From NCBI GenBank assembly GCA_050290225.1, contig JBNKHG010000048.1, positions 1 through 64,000 on the forward strand: a stretch of 64,000 nucleotides of DNA, given 5' to 3'. How positions within the stretch are numbered: the first letter of the stretch is position 1; every line of letters starts with the position of its first letter. The DNA is from JBNKHG01 sp050290225 (GTDB taxonomy: Bacteria; Pseudomonadota; Gammaproteobacteria; Pseudomonadales; Cellvibrionaceae). Below are positions 33,537-45,630 of this stretch, piece by piece. Made by a program: the position numbers and the translations under genes. The notes below the pieces were generated by a model. That model worked only from the letters and a program-made list of their open reading frames with translations. It was not told where the DNA came from and searched no databases.

Positions 33537-34616
33537 GTGGTTTTTGTTCGCCTTTCAGTAAGATTGGCGAAGTTGCTTATTGGCCTGGGCTACACGTTTC
33601 TGGTCGCCTGCTCAAGCAATCCTGTCAAGTTAGATGGTGACAGGCTTGGGCAGATCCCCGACTCACATATCATTTCCAACTTGCCCTACTTCCCGCAAGA
33701 GGATGACCAGTGCGGTCCTGCGTCATTGGCTACAGTGCTTGGCGCAAGAAACATTGCTGTTACCCCGCAAGCACTTCGCGAGAAAGTATACATTCCCGCC
33801 AAACAGGGTTCGCTGAAGACTGAAATGGTGGCACAGGCAAGGCGTCACGGGATGCTTGTGTATCGGTTGGATCCCCAACTAACCGATATTTTTACGGAGG
33901 TCAGTGGGGGTAACCCGGTGTTGGTGTTGCAGAATCTGGGTTTTGACTGGTTGCCGAGATGGCACTTCAGTGTCGTCATTGGCTACGATATATCGCAGCA
34001 GATTGTCACGTTAAGGTCGGGAAAGCATCGCGCCTATAATGTCTCTTTGCCGTTGTTTTCAAAAACCTGGAATCGGGCGGACAACTGGGCCGTGGTGATC
34101 ATGGATCCGTCTACATTACCTCAGACTGCACAGCAGTCGCGTTTTTTGAGTTCTGCCAATGAGCTGGAAATTGTCGGTGAAGCGAAGGCGGCTCTCGCCG
34201 CTTATACGGCTTCCATTGAGCGTTGGCCCGCATCTTCATTGACCTATTTCGGGGCGGGCAATACCGCTTACTCGCTGGATCAATTCGACAAGGCCCGCCA
34301 GTTTTTCTCTACCTATATCAAGCAGAATCCCAAATCTCCAGCGGGATGGAATAATCTGGCTTTCAGTTTAATCAAACTGGGGTGTCGGGATGAGGCGCTC
34401 TCCGCGATATCCTGTGCGTTGAACCTGGCACCCGGCGAGCAGGAGTATTTAAGCAGTAAGGCTGAAATCCTTTCTTATAAAGGGCAAAGTACACAAACGA
34501 GTTCCTGTCCGATACCCCGGTGCCCGCTTGCTAATCGCCCGTTTGCTAATCGCCCGCTTGCTAATCGCCCGCTTGTTAATCGCCCGCTTGCTAATCGCCC
34601 GCTTGCTAATCGATAG
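33537..34616 (+). CDS. PA2778-family C39-like cysteine peptidase with TPR repeats
   Basis: This is a 359-residue lipoprotein; a lipobox LVAC is at residue 25 if GTG 33537 is the start (ATG 33489 is an alternative that overlaps the preceding gene). The C39-like domain carries the Cys in EDDQCGPASLATVL and the His in RWHFSVVIGYD. TPR-like repeats follow (TYFGAGNTAYSLDQFDKA, WNNLAFSLIKLG). The C-terminus is an unusual Leu-Ala-Asn-Arg-Pro repeat encoded by a 15-bp tandem array. The partner protein from the PA2779-like gene may be its substrate or anchor; this is inferred from conserved pairing. Confidence 0.82.
   Translation: MVFVRLSVRLAKLLIGLGYTFLVACSSNPVKLDGDRLGQIPDSHIISNLPYFPQEDDQCGPASLATVLGARNIAVTPQALREKVYIPAKQGSLKTEMVAQARRHGMLVYRLDPQLTDIFTEVSGGNPVLVLQNLGFDWLPRWHFSVVIGYDISQQIVTLRSGKHRAYNVSLPLFSKTWNRADNWAVVIMDPSTLPQTAQQSRFLSSANELEIVGEAKAALAAYTASIERWPASSLTYFGAGNTAYSLDQFDKARQFFSTYIKQNPKSPAGWNNLAFSLIKLGCRDEALSAISCALNLAPGEQEYLSSKAEILSYKGQSTQTSSCPIPRCPLANRPFANRPLANRPLVNRPLANRPLANR
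34526..34615 (+). repeat. 15-bp tandem repeat, six copies, in frame
   Basis: GCTTGCTAATCGCCC repeats six times from 34526 with single-base changes in copies 2 and 4 and at the 3' end of copy 6. In frame it codes for Leu/Phe-Ala/Val-Asn-Arg-Pro units up to the stop codon. Confidence 0.92.
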
Positions 34617-34733
34617 AAACGGGTTTCACCGCTATTTGCTTACAGCCTCCGCACAATCAATTCCGGGAATACCTGTTTTTCCGGTGCCGGGACAGGCTCT
34701 TTCGCAGACCTTGACTGTCAAGTCTTTACGCGT

Positions 34734-34755
34734 AGCGCTCTCTTGGGAGAGCGCT
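34734..34755. terminator. Hairpin between convergent genes
   Basis: A perfect 9-bp stem, AGCGCTCTC with GAGAGCGCT, has a TTGG loop. It lies between the C39-peptidase gene and the end of asnS. No strong T-run follows on either strand, so the terminator role is tentative. Confidence 0.5.
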
Positions 34756-34827
34756 GTTTGAATTTCAGGTCACCGCTGGCGGTTGAGAAGTCGCGGTGAG
34801 TATTAACACGGGATTGAACCGGACCTA

Positions 34828-36219
34828 TTAAAACGGCGCGCTCTGCGGCACCCGTGGGAATGGAATCACATCGCGGATATTGTCCATACCGCTGATGTAG
34901 GTCAGCAGTCTTTCAAAACCCAGTCCGAAGCCGGCGTGGGGAACGGTGCCGTAGCGGCGCAGGTCGCGGTACCACCAAAGGGTATCTTTCAGGCCCGCAT
35001 CCATGCGCGAATCCAATACATCGAGCCGCTCCTCGCGCTGGGAACCACCAATAATTTCGCCGATACCCGGCGCCAGCACATCCATGGCCGCTACCGTCTC
35101 ACCGTCGTCATTGAGTCGCATATAAAACGCTTTGATATCCTTCGGGTAGTGCTTGACGATCACCGGCCCTCCGACGTGTTCCTCGCAGAGATAGCGCTCG
35201 TGCTCCGATTGCAGATCCAGTCCCCAGCTGACGGGAAACTCAAATGATTTCTTGGTCTTTTGCAGAATATCGATGGCTTCGCTGTAGTCCATGTGGGTGA
35301 ATTCACTGTTGATCACTTTTTCCAGTCGGCTGATGGCGTCCTTGTCGATACGCTGGGCAAAAAACGCCATATCATCTTCGCGCTCTTCCAGTACCCGGGT
35401 GAAACAGTGCTTGAGGAAATCTTCCGCCAAAGCGGCGTCGTCTTCCAGATCGGCGAAAGCGATCTCCGGCTCGACCATCCAGAATTCGGCCAGGTGGCGG
35501 GAGGTGTTGGAGTTTTCAGCCCTGAACGTGGGGCCGAAGGTATAGACTTTGGACATCGCCAGGCAGTGGGATTCCACATTCAGCTGGCCGGAGACCGTCA
35601 GGTAACTTTCCTGGCCAAAAAAGTCCTCCTTAAAATCCACGCTGCCCTGGTCGTCGCGGGGTAAATTGTTCAGTTCGAGTGTGGATACCCGGAACAGTTC
35701 ACCGGCGCCTTCACAATCGCTACTGGTGATAATGGGTGTGTTTACCCAGTGAAATCCGTTGTTGTAGAAGTAATTGTGAATCGCGTTGGCAAGGGTGTTG
35801 CGCAGGCGTGTCATGGCGCCAAAGGCGTTGGTGCGAGGGCGCAGGTGGGCCACGGTGCGCAAATATTCGAAGGTGTGACGTTTCTTGGCAATGGGGTAGG
35901 TCTCGGGCTCTTCCACCTCGCCGATGATATCGAGCTGTTGGACCTGGATTTCCACTGCCTGACCCTGGCCTTCGGAGGCGACCAGTTCGCCGCTTACCTC
36001 AACGGCGCAACCCGCACCCAGATGGGTGATGGCTTCGTAGTTGGGCAGGCTCTCCGGGGCGACCGCCTGGATGGAATCGAAGCAGGAACCGTCGTTAATG
36101 GCAACGAACGAGATACCCGCTTTGGAGGTGCGGCGGGTTCGAACCCAGCCGCGTACGGTGACGGTCTCACCCAGGGGTACCTTGGCATTGAATAGGTCGT
36201 TGACGGCGTATGTGCTCAT
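34828..36219 (-). CDS. asnS: Asparaginyl-tRNA synthetase
   Basis: This 463-residue class II synthetase charges tRNA-Asn. The N-terminal OB-fold anticodon domain begins VTVRGWVRTRRTSKAGISF. Catalytic motifs include FRVSTLELNNLP, TFGPTFRAENSNTSRHLAEFWM (class II motif 2 region) and the C-terminal GFGLGFERLL (motif 3). The ATG giving MSTYAVND is preferred to one four codons earlier, because the earlier codons contain its GAGGA ribosome binding site. It is convergent with the C39-peptidase gene and divergent from the DUF4126 gene. Confidence 0.96.
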   Translation of the reverse strand: MSTYAVNDLFNAKVPLGETVTVRGWVRTRRTSKAGISFVAINDGSCFDSIQAVAPESLPNYEAITHLGAGCAVEVSGELVASEGQGQAVEIQVQQLDIIGEVEEPETYPIAKKRHTFEYLRTVAHLRPRTNAFGAMTRLRNTLANAIHNYFYNNGFHWVNTPIITSSDCEGAGELFRVSTLELNNLPRDDQGSVDFKEDFFGQESYLTVSGQLNVESHCLAMSKVYTFGPTFRAENSNTSRHLAEFWMVEPEIAFADLEDDAALAEDFLKHCFTRVLEEREDDMAFFAQRIDKDAISRLEKVINSEFTHMDYSEAIDILQKTKKSFEFPVSWGLDLQSEHERYLCEEHVGGPVIVKHYPKDIKAFYMRLNDDGETVAAMDVLAPGIGEIIGGSQREERLDVLDSRMDAGLKDTLWWYRDLRRYGTVPHAGFGLGFERLLTYISGMDNIRDVIPFPRVPQSAPF

Positions 36220-36385
36220 TGCTGTCCTCATTGTCTCTGGCGGGCATTCCGGCCTGGGCTGTTAGGGTCTCATTATCTGTTTCCCGCCGGGCTTTGCAAC
36301 TGTCTCGGCAGCCCATTTGATTCAGGCTTTGTTCAGAAGCGGGATCGGAGTATGCTGACAGTCGTACAGTTAAAGGATAGACACA

Positions 36386-37156
36386 ATGGAAAGCTATGAA
36401 GCCCTGACCGCTACCATTGCCTTGACCATGGGGGCAGCCTGGGCCAGTGGTATCAACCTCTACGCGGCCCTGCTGGTATTGGGTATTGGCGGGAGTACCG
36501 GCAATATCGATCTCCCCCCCGATCTGCAAATATTGCAGGACCCGATGGTCATAGGCGCGGCGGGCCTGATGTATTTTGTCGAGTTCTTTGCCGACAAAAC
36601 CCCCGGGGTGGATACCGGTTGGGACACCCTGCACACCTTTATTCGGATCCCCGCGGGCGCCATGCTGGCGGCCGGCGCCGTCGGGGATGTAACCCCGGTG
36701 CTGGAAATTGCGGCTGGAATTCTCGGCGGCGGCATGGCAGCTACCAGCCATATCACCAAGGCCAGCAGTCGCATGTTGATCAATACCTCTCCGGAGCCCT
36801 TTTCCAATTGGGGGGCATCGATCTCCGAGGACCTGCTGGTGCTGGGAGGATTGTGGACGGCGCTCAATCACCCGGTGCTGTTCCTGGTATTGTTGGTGCT
36901 GTTTGTCCTGCTGGTGATCTGGCTGCTGCCGCGGATCTGGCGTCTGCTGAAAGCGGTGTTCAACAAGATTCGCGTTTTCTTTGGCGGCGAGGATAAACCG
37001 GTAGAAAATGCACGACCCGAATCCAGTATGACAGCGGCAGCAACAACCCGCCCGGAAGATTCACTTTCCAAGCTGGAGCGTCTGCAGAAACTGAGGGAGT
37101 CCGGGGCTATTACCGATGAAGAGTTTGGCGCCCAAAAACAGCGGATTATCGGCTAA
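36386..37156 (+). CDS. DUF4126 membrane protein with SHOCT tail
   Basis: This 256-residue membrane protein has an N-terminal DUF4126 region with helices (MGAAWASGINLYAALLVLGI, then GLMYFVEFFADKTPGVDTGWD) and a strongly hydrophobic segment at about 165-190. The C-terminal end (KLERLQKLRESGAITDEEF) is a SHOCT-type short helical motif. The function is unknown. AAAGGA precedes the ATG. A hairpin follows the stop. Confidence 0.8.
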   Translation: MESYEALTATIALTMGAAWASGINLYAALLVLGIGGSTGNIDLPPDLQILQDPMVIGAAGLMYFVEFFADKTPGVDTGWDTLHTFIRIPAGAMLAAGAVGDVTPVLEIAAGILGGGMAATSHITKASSRMLINTSPEPFSNWGASISEDLLVLGGLWTALNHPVLFLVLLVLFVLLVIWLLPRIWRLLKAVFNKIRVFFGGEDKPVENARPESSMTAAATTRPEDSLSKLERLQKLRESGAITDEEFGAQKQRIIG

Positions 37157-37170
37157 CCTGCCATGTGTGT

Positions 37171-37219
37171 CCGGCGTTTAATCAGTCTCCCGATGAACGC
37201 CGGCCTTTCATAATTTTTT
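37171..37219 (+). terminator. Probable terminator after the DUF4126 gene
   Basis: CCGGCGTT pairs with AACGCCGG (8 bp) around a 17-base loop; a run of six T residues comes 10 bases after the stem. The long loop and the gap make it weak. Confidence 0.5.
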
Positions 37220-37330
37220 GTATTTAAGAATCAAATTTTTCAGTCCAAAATGTTACATGGATGGCGCCTGTCTTTGCCTATACTTTGGCCATTGCGGCCA
37301 GTAGAGAGAGGTGGTAGGAGGCTCTCATCC

Positions 37331-37624
37331 ATGCAGTCGATTAAAAGCAAGATACAGCAGCACGCGGAAATTCAACACCAGATCGAAGAGTTTCTGAAAG
37401 ACGGCGGTAAGATCAGTGAGATAGCGATAGGTATCAGCGGCGAGAATCCGTTGAAGGGCCTGAGGGGAAGTTTTGTGTCCTCTCGTGGCGGACAGAAAAA
37501 ACAGTTATTGGAAACGAAAAAAACGCCTCGACATTTCCTCACCAAAGAGGTGCTGGCGGTGGAAGCCAGACGCAAATTGGTTGAGCTGACCAAGCCTACG
37601 GTGCGAAAAAAGCACCTGCATTAA
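37331..37624 (+). CDS. Small basic protein, unknown
   Basis: This 97-residue, Lys-rich protein (MQSIKSKIQQHAEIQHQIEE...) is not recognised. The first 30 residues are predicted amphipathic helix, and the rest is basic with KKTPRHFLTKEVLAVEARRKL. AGGAGG ten bases upstream of the ATG and good separation from neighbours support a real gene. The charge suggests nucleic-acid binding, but no domain is evident. Confidence 0.6.
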   Translation: MQSIKSKIQQHAEIQHQIEEFLKDGGKISEIAIGISGENPLKGLRGSFVSSRGGQKKQLLETKKTPRHFLTKEVLAVEARRKLVELTKPTVRKKHLH

Positions 37625-37841
37625 CGACCTTCCTAATAACACAACCTGAAAGAGCTGCAGCTTGATTTGGCAGGCTGCATTCCACACCCATGCCATAGGC
37701 TTCAGCTCGATGCTCTCAGCTATGGTGTTGCTTGAATGTCGTTTACTGGTTCATGTGATAGTAATTACTGCAAAAAAGAAACCGATGCGCGACTGAGCGG
37801 GGCAGGCCGGTACAACGCCGGTCTGTTCAGTCCGGGGAAAA

Positions 37842-39566
37842 TTATTCGATGATAAACGGCTTGTCGAGAGCTTCGGCCAGATGGGTGCAGAGCACATCGA
37901 AGGGCACGGGTTTACTGAAGTAATAGCCCTGTGATTGATCGCAGCGCAATTCGGTAAGGCTCCGGTGCTGTTCCGGACCCTCCACGCCCTCGCTTACCAC
38001 CTTCATGTTAAGGCTGTGGGCCAGGGTAATGATCGATTGCACGATAACCTTGTGATCACTGTTTTCCTGCATGCCCTTGACAAAACTGCGGTCGATTTTG
38101 ATCAGGGTGATCGGCAGGGTAATGATATGGGCGAAAGAGGAGTAGCCGGTACCGAAGTCATCCAGGGAAAAGGTGATACCGCTCTGGCCTATCAGGTTCA
38201 TGGTGTCTGAAACCTTGCGGTGGTCGTGCATGACGGTCGTTTCTGTCAGCTCGAATTCGACATACTCCGGATTGATTGGGTAGCGGCTGATAATGTCAGT
38301 CACTGTGGTGGCCAGGTCTTCATCGTGGAACTGTCGGAAGGAGAGGTTGATGGCCAGGTGAATATCCTTGAATCCCCATTCACGCAGCGACTGCCAATCT
38401 TTGCAGGCGCGTTCCAGAATCCAGTAACCGAGCGGGATCATCAAGTCCGATTCCTCGGCAATGGGAATAAATTCATCCGGTGACAGTAGTCCCCGATCCG
38501 GATGGTTCCAACGAATAAGCGCTTCGGCACCGACAATTTTACCGTTGCGCAAATCCACGCGCGGTTGGTAGTACAGCTCCAGCTCGTCCCGGGTGATGGC
38601 CATGCGCAGCTGCTTTTCAAGCATAAAGCTGCCGCGCACCTGGAGTTCCATCTGCTTGTTAAAGCGCTTGTAACTGTTGTCGGGGTCCCGCTTGGCGGTT
38701 TCCAGGGCAATGGTGGCATTTTTTAACAGGGTGTCGGCGTTCTCGCCCGCCTGGGGATAGAAGGCAATGCCGAGGCTGGATTTGACCGCGGCACTTTCGG
38801 TACCGATGATGATGGGAATGGATACCACGTCCAGCAATTTATTGGCGATGCGGGTAACTTCCAGGGAACTGTGCAGCCCCTCCAGCAGGATGGCAAATTC
38901 GTCGGTGCCGATACGGGCGAGGATGGCTTTGGTGCCTATAATGCTCTGGATGCGGTCTTTGGTGCGCAGGATTAACTGATCCCCCGACTTGATACCGTAG
39001 TTGCCATTGAGGGCGTAGAATCCATCCAGATTCAGCAACATCACTGCGAATGCCAGTTGCGACTTGCTGGACTGCTGGATTGCCGATTCCACGGCCTGGG
39101 CAAATTGCTCGCGGTTGAGCAGGCCGGTGAGCGAGTCGTACTGCGCGCGTGAGACCTGTACCCTGACGGCCTTTTCCCGGGATATGGCAGTGTTAAATGT
39201 CATTGCCAGGCGAGTGGGATTGATGTCGCGAACCGGGAGAATTTCGTGTACCCCTTGTTCCAGCAGTTCCGCCATATTGAGAGGATACTTGTTGGCGATA
39301 TAAATAATACTGGGGCAGTCGGGGGCCTGTCGCAGGTGGGGAATCAAGTCGCCGTCGCGGGCGGCGATTTCTTCTGAGACCAGCAGCAGGTCGAAGTGCT
39401 GTGTTTTAATCAGGGAACGCGCGTGGGTGCCTGTGTCGCACCAGGTGGCGTGAAACTGATTTTGCTGGGGGGAGTTGGTCTGCAAAAGGAGCTGGGTCAG
39501 CTGCTTCCGGTGCTCAGGGGTCAGTGCTAGCAGCAGCTTCCGGTTAGAGACCGGCGAAGCGAGCAC
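37842..39566 (-). CDS. Degenerate-GGDEF/EAL c-di-GMP phosphodiesterase with pseudo-receiver
   Basis: This 574-residue soluble protein has three parts. Residues 1-125 look like a response-regulator receiver, but the phospho-acceptor Asp is missing (FDLLLVSEE, position about 63-64). Residues 140-305 are a GGDEF domain with GTDEF at 220-224, probably without cyclase activity. Residues 315-565 are an EAL domain with its key residues intact: E348-A-L, E439/E442 (ELTET), D469/D470 (DDFGTGYSS), K490 and E526. It should hydrolyse c-di-GMP, with the front domains acting as sensors. No partner kinase is encoded nearby. Confidence 0.9.
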   Translation of the reverse strand: MLASPVSNRKLLLALTPEHRKQLTQLLLQTNSPQQNQFHATWCDTGTHARSLIKTQHFDLLLVSEEIAARDGDLIPHLRQAPDCPSIIYIANKYPLNMAELLEQGVHEILPVRDINPTRLAMTFNTAISREKAVRVQVSRAQYDSLTGLLNREQFAQAVESAIQQSSKSQLAFAVMLLNLDGFYALNGNYGIKSGDQLILRTKDRIQSIIGTKAILARIGTDEFAILLEGLHSSLEVTRIANKLLDVVSIPIIIGTESAAVKSSLGIAFYPQAGENADTLLKNATIALETAKRDPDNSYKRFNKQMELQVRGSFMLEKQLRMAITRDELELYYQPRVDLRNGKIVGAEALIRWNHPDRGLLSPDEFIPIAEESDLMIPLGYWILERACKDWQSLREWGFKDIHLAINLSFRQFHDEDLATTVTDIISRYPINPEYVEFELTETTVMHDHRKVSDTMNLIGQSGITFSLDDFGTGYSSFAHIITLPITLIKIDRSFVKGMQENSDHKVIVQSIITLAHSLNMKVVSEGVEGPEQHRSLTELRCDQSQGYYFSKPVPFDVLCTHLAEALDKPFIIE

Positions 39567-39945
39567 AACGTCCTTCCATATTGTTAACAGCCTATTGTAT
39601 AAAATTCGGCCTAATCCAAAGGCCGACCTTTCTCGTCACTTTTATGTGACTTTGCATCCTAAAGTCCAGTTTTTACGCTATTTATAGGTTGTTTGCAAGT
39701 TTTGTCGGGGGGTGTTCTGTATTACCGAGACCGATGAATAAATAGTCAGATTCAAGATGCCTGAAATCACGGATTTCTGTGTCGGCCCGCCGTGAAAAAA
39801 GTTGAGCGCTGAAAATAAATTCTCTGGTATTTCACGCGAACGACCCACTCTGTCGCAAAGTTTTCCGTTGCGGCTATGAAGGTCGTACCGAGTGCGGGTA
39901 GAATGACCAGCCACAATAACGACAGATTTCATTGCCGCTTAATAT
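39567..39945. promoter_or_regulatory. Divergent region between the EAL gene and dnaE
   Basis: This 379-bp region has no gene. A hairpin TCGGCCT-AATCCAA-AGGCCGA lies at 39606-39626. It must carry promoters for both neighbours; TAGAAT at about 39898 is a possible -10 for dnaE, without a good -35. Confidence 0.4.
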
Positions 39946-43572
<3,627 letters not shown>

Positions 43573-43771
43573 TGCCCCAAAGGCCGCTGCTTGTGCACCA
43601 CAAAAGGTCGACTCCCGTGCCCGTTTAGCGTATCTTTAGCCCCCATTTGCAAGGGCTTGCGGAAAGTTTGTGCCGTAAAAGTCCTGTTTTTAGGCTGGTG
43701 TCAAAAATCCATGGACCAAGGGCGCAAATCCTGGCCACCAACAGACTATACCCCGGGGTATCTGGTTTACT

Positions 43772-44719
43772 ATGAATTTGAATTATCTGGACTTTGAGCA
43801 GCCCATTGCGGAGCTGGAAGCCAAGATCGAAGAGCTGCAATTGGTCGGCAGCGATAACGACCTCAATATCACCGAGGAAATTGCCAAGCTGCGGGAAAAG
43901 AGCGTTAAACTGACGGAGAATATCTACTCCGGCCTCTCACCCTGGCAGGTGGTGCAGGTAGCGCGTCATCCGCAACGCCCCTATAGCGCAGACTATATCC
44001 AGCGTATGTTTAGCGATTGGGACGAGCTCCACGGTGATCGCCACTTCGGTGACGACAAGGCGATTATCGGTGGCGTAGCCCGCCTCGACGGCAAGCCCGT
44101 TATGGTGATCGGCGAGGAGAAGGGTCGCAGTGTCAACGACAAGGTGATGCGAAACTTTGGCATGCCCAAACCCGAGGGCTATCGCAAGGCGCTGCGACTG
44201 ATGGAGATGGCCGAGCGTTTTAAAATGCCGGTGTTGACCCTGATCGACACCCCAGGGGCCTATCCGGGGATCGATTCGGAGGAACGCGGTATTTCGGAAG
44301 CCATCGCCCAGAACCTGGCGGTGATGTCGCGCCTTCGCACTCCCATTATCTGTACTGTGATCGGTGAAGGTTCCTCCGGTGGCGCTTTGGCCATCGGTGT
44401 GGGTGACCAGTTGAATATGTTGCAGTATGCCACCTACTTTGTGATATCGCCGGAAGGTTGCGCTAATATTATTTGGAAAACCGTGGAAAAAGCGCCGCTG
44501 GCGGCCGAGGCGATGGGGGTGACCTCCGATACCCTGGAATCCTTGGGTATCGTTGATGAAACCATCGAGGAGCCCCTGGGAGGAGCACATCGCGATATCG
44601 ATGCCATGGCCGAAAGACTCAAGGGCCGTCTGAGCGAGCAGGTGGACCAGTTGTCCGCTATGCCGTTGGACGAGTTGCTGGAAAAGCGCTATCAGCGCTT
44701 GATGAGTTACGGCAACTGA
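43772..44719 (+). CDS. accA: Acetyl-CoA carboxylase carboxyltransferase alpha subunit
   Basis: This 315-residue AccA works with AccD to transfer the carboxyl group to acetyl-CoA in the first step of fatty acid synthesis. Motifs are WDELHGDRHFGDDKAI, GEEKGRSVNDKVMRNFGMP, TLIDTPGAYPGIDSEERG and GEGSSGGALAIGVGD. Length is normal. The 199-bp gap from dnaE leaves room for its own promoter. A clear terminator follows. Confidence 0.97.
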   Translation: MNLNYLDFEQPIAELEAKIEELQLVGSDNDLNITEEIAKLREKSVKLTENIYSGLSPWQVVQVARHPQRPYSADYIQRMFSDWDELHGDRHFGDDKAIIGGVARLDGKPVMVIGEEKGRSVNDKVMRNFGMPKPEGYRKALRLMEMAERFKMPVLTLIDTPGAYPGIDSEERGISEAIAQNLAVMSRLRTPIICTVIGEGSSGGALAIGVGDQLNMLQYATYFVISPEGCANIIWKTVEKAPLAAEAMGVTSDTLESLGIVDETIEEPLGGAHRDIDAMAERLKGRLSEQVDQLSAMPLDELLEKRYQRLMSYGN

Positions 44720-44740
44720 TCGCTGTTATCGCAATGTGGG

Positions 44741-44765
44741 CGCCCGCAAACATGCGGGCGTTTTT
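44741..44765 (+). terminator. Rho-independent terminator after accA
   Basis: CGCCCGC pairs with GCGGGCG (7 bp) over AAACAT and runs straight into five T residues. It lies 21 bases after the accA stop. Confidence 0.92.
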
Positions 44766-44863
44766 GTATCTGTTGAGACCGATTTAGGGATTCTCGTGGC
44801 TGTTTCCCGGTATGCATGTGGCGACCGTGGGGCAGGTGTAGTAAACGACTGGCAACCTTCAGT

Positions 44864-45628
44864 ATGAACCATCCGATAATTACCCTGGTTTTTTGCATCG
44901 TCTATTTGAGCATGACGGGTTGTACTCTGTTCACCCGAGACCTGGAAACCCTGCGGGAAGGACAGGCACAGCAGCAGTCCGAACTGCAGCAACAGCGAGT
45001 CATGCTGGAGCAACAGTCGGAGCAGTTGCAGTCACTGGCCGAAGTCCAGCATCAGCTGAAAACCGAGTTGCAGAGCAGGAATGTCGTTGTCGTCAGCAAA
45101 AGTTCGAGGCGCGACCGCACTACCAAGGTGCAGAGCACCAAACAGGTGGTGAATGTGGACGGCAAGCTGTTGCTGGGGCGTGTGGAATGGGCTTGGTTAA
45201 ACCAGCTGGACAGGCCCTTGAAGGCCCGCATCGATACCGGCGTCGGCATCTCTTCCCTGCAGGCTCAGCAGGTCGAGGAGTTCGAGCGCGATGGTAAACG
45301 CTGGGTACGGTATATGGTCGTGGTGGAAGAAAAGGGTGTCTCCGAGCGTATGGAAGCGCCGCTGGTACGCTATGCCCGCATTCGCCAGTCCAGCAACGAA
45401 GACATGGAGAGACGCCCGGTGATTCGTCTGACTCTGAGATTGGGCCAACTGACCGAGGAAACCGAGTTTACCCTGTCAGACCGTACAGGGATGCTGTATC
45501 CGATTCTGCTGGGGCGTGAATTTTTGCGGGACATCGCCATAGTCGATGTTGCACGTAAGTTTGTGCAGCCCAAACCTGCCGATATCGAGTCGCCAGAAGC
45601 TGCCCCCTCCGTAGCAGAGGAACCGTAG
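44864..45628 (+). CDS. Retropepsin-like lipoprotein (Zn_protease/RimB family)
   Basis: This 254-residue probable lipoprotein has a signal helix ending in the lipobox MTGC with Cys20, then a Gln-rich coiled-coil stretch (residues 27-70). The protease-like domain has the retropepsin motif with Asp124 (RIDTGVGISSL) and the late strand LLGREFL. The family was first called ATP-dependent zinc protease; homologues next to ATP-grasp ligases are now viewed as aspartic-protease-like. It leads a three-gene operon; the next gene starts two bases after its stop. The exact peptide substrate is unknown. Confidence 0.87.
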   Translation: MNHPIITLVFCIVYLSMTGCTLFTRDLETLREGQAQQQSELQQQRVMLEQQSEQLQSLAEVQHQLKTELQSRNVVVVSKSSRRDRTTKVQSTKQVVNVDGKLLLGRVEWAWLNQLDRPLKARIDTGVGISSLQAQQVEEFERDGKRWVRYMVVVEEKGVSERMEAPLVRYARIRQSSNEDMERRPVIRLTLRLGQLTEETEFTLSDRTGMLYPILLGREFLRDIAIVDVARKFVQPKPADIESPEAAPSVAEEP

Positions 45629-45630
45629 CG

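Noticed and set aside
43573..43771. Missing gene between dnaE and accA
   Set aside because: The 199-bp gap has no frame with family similarity; it is ordinary promoter or leader space.
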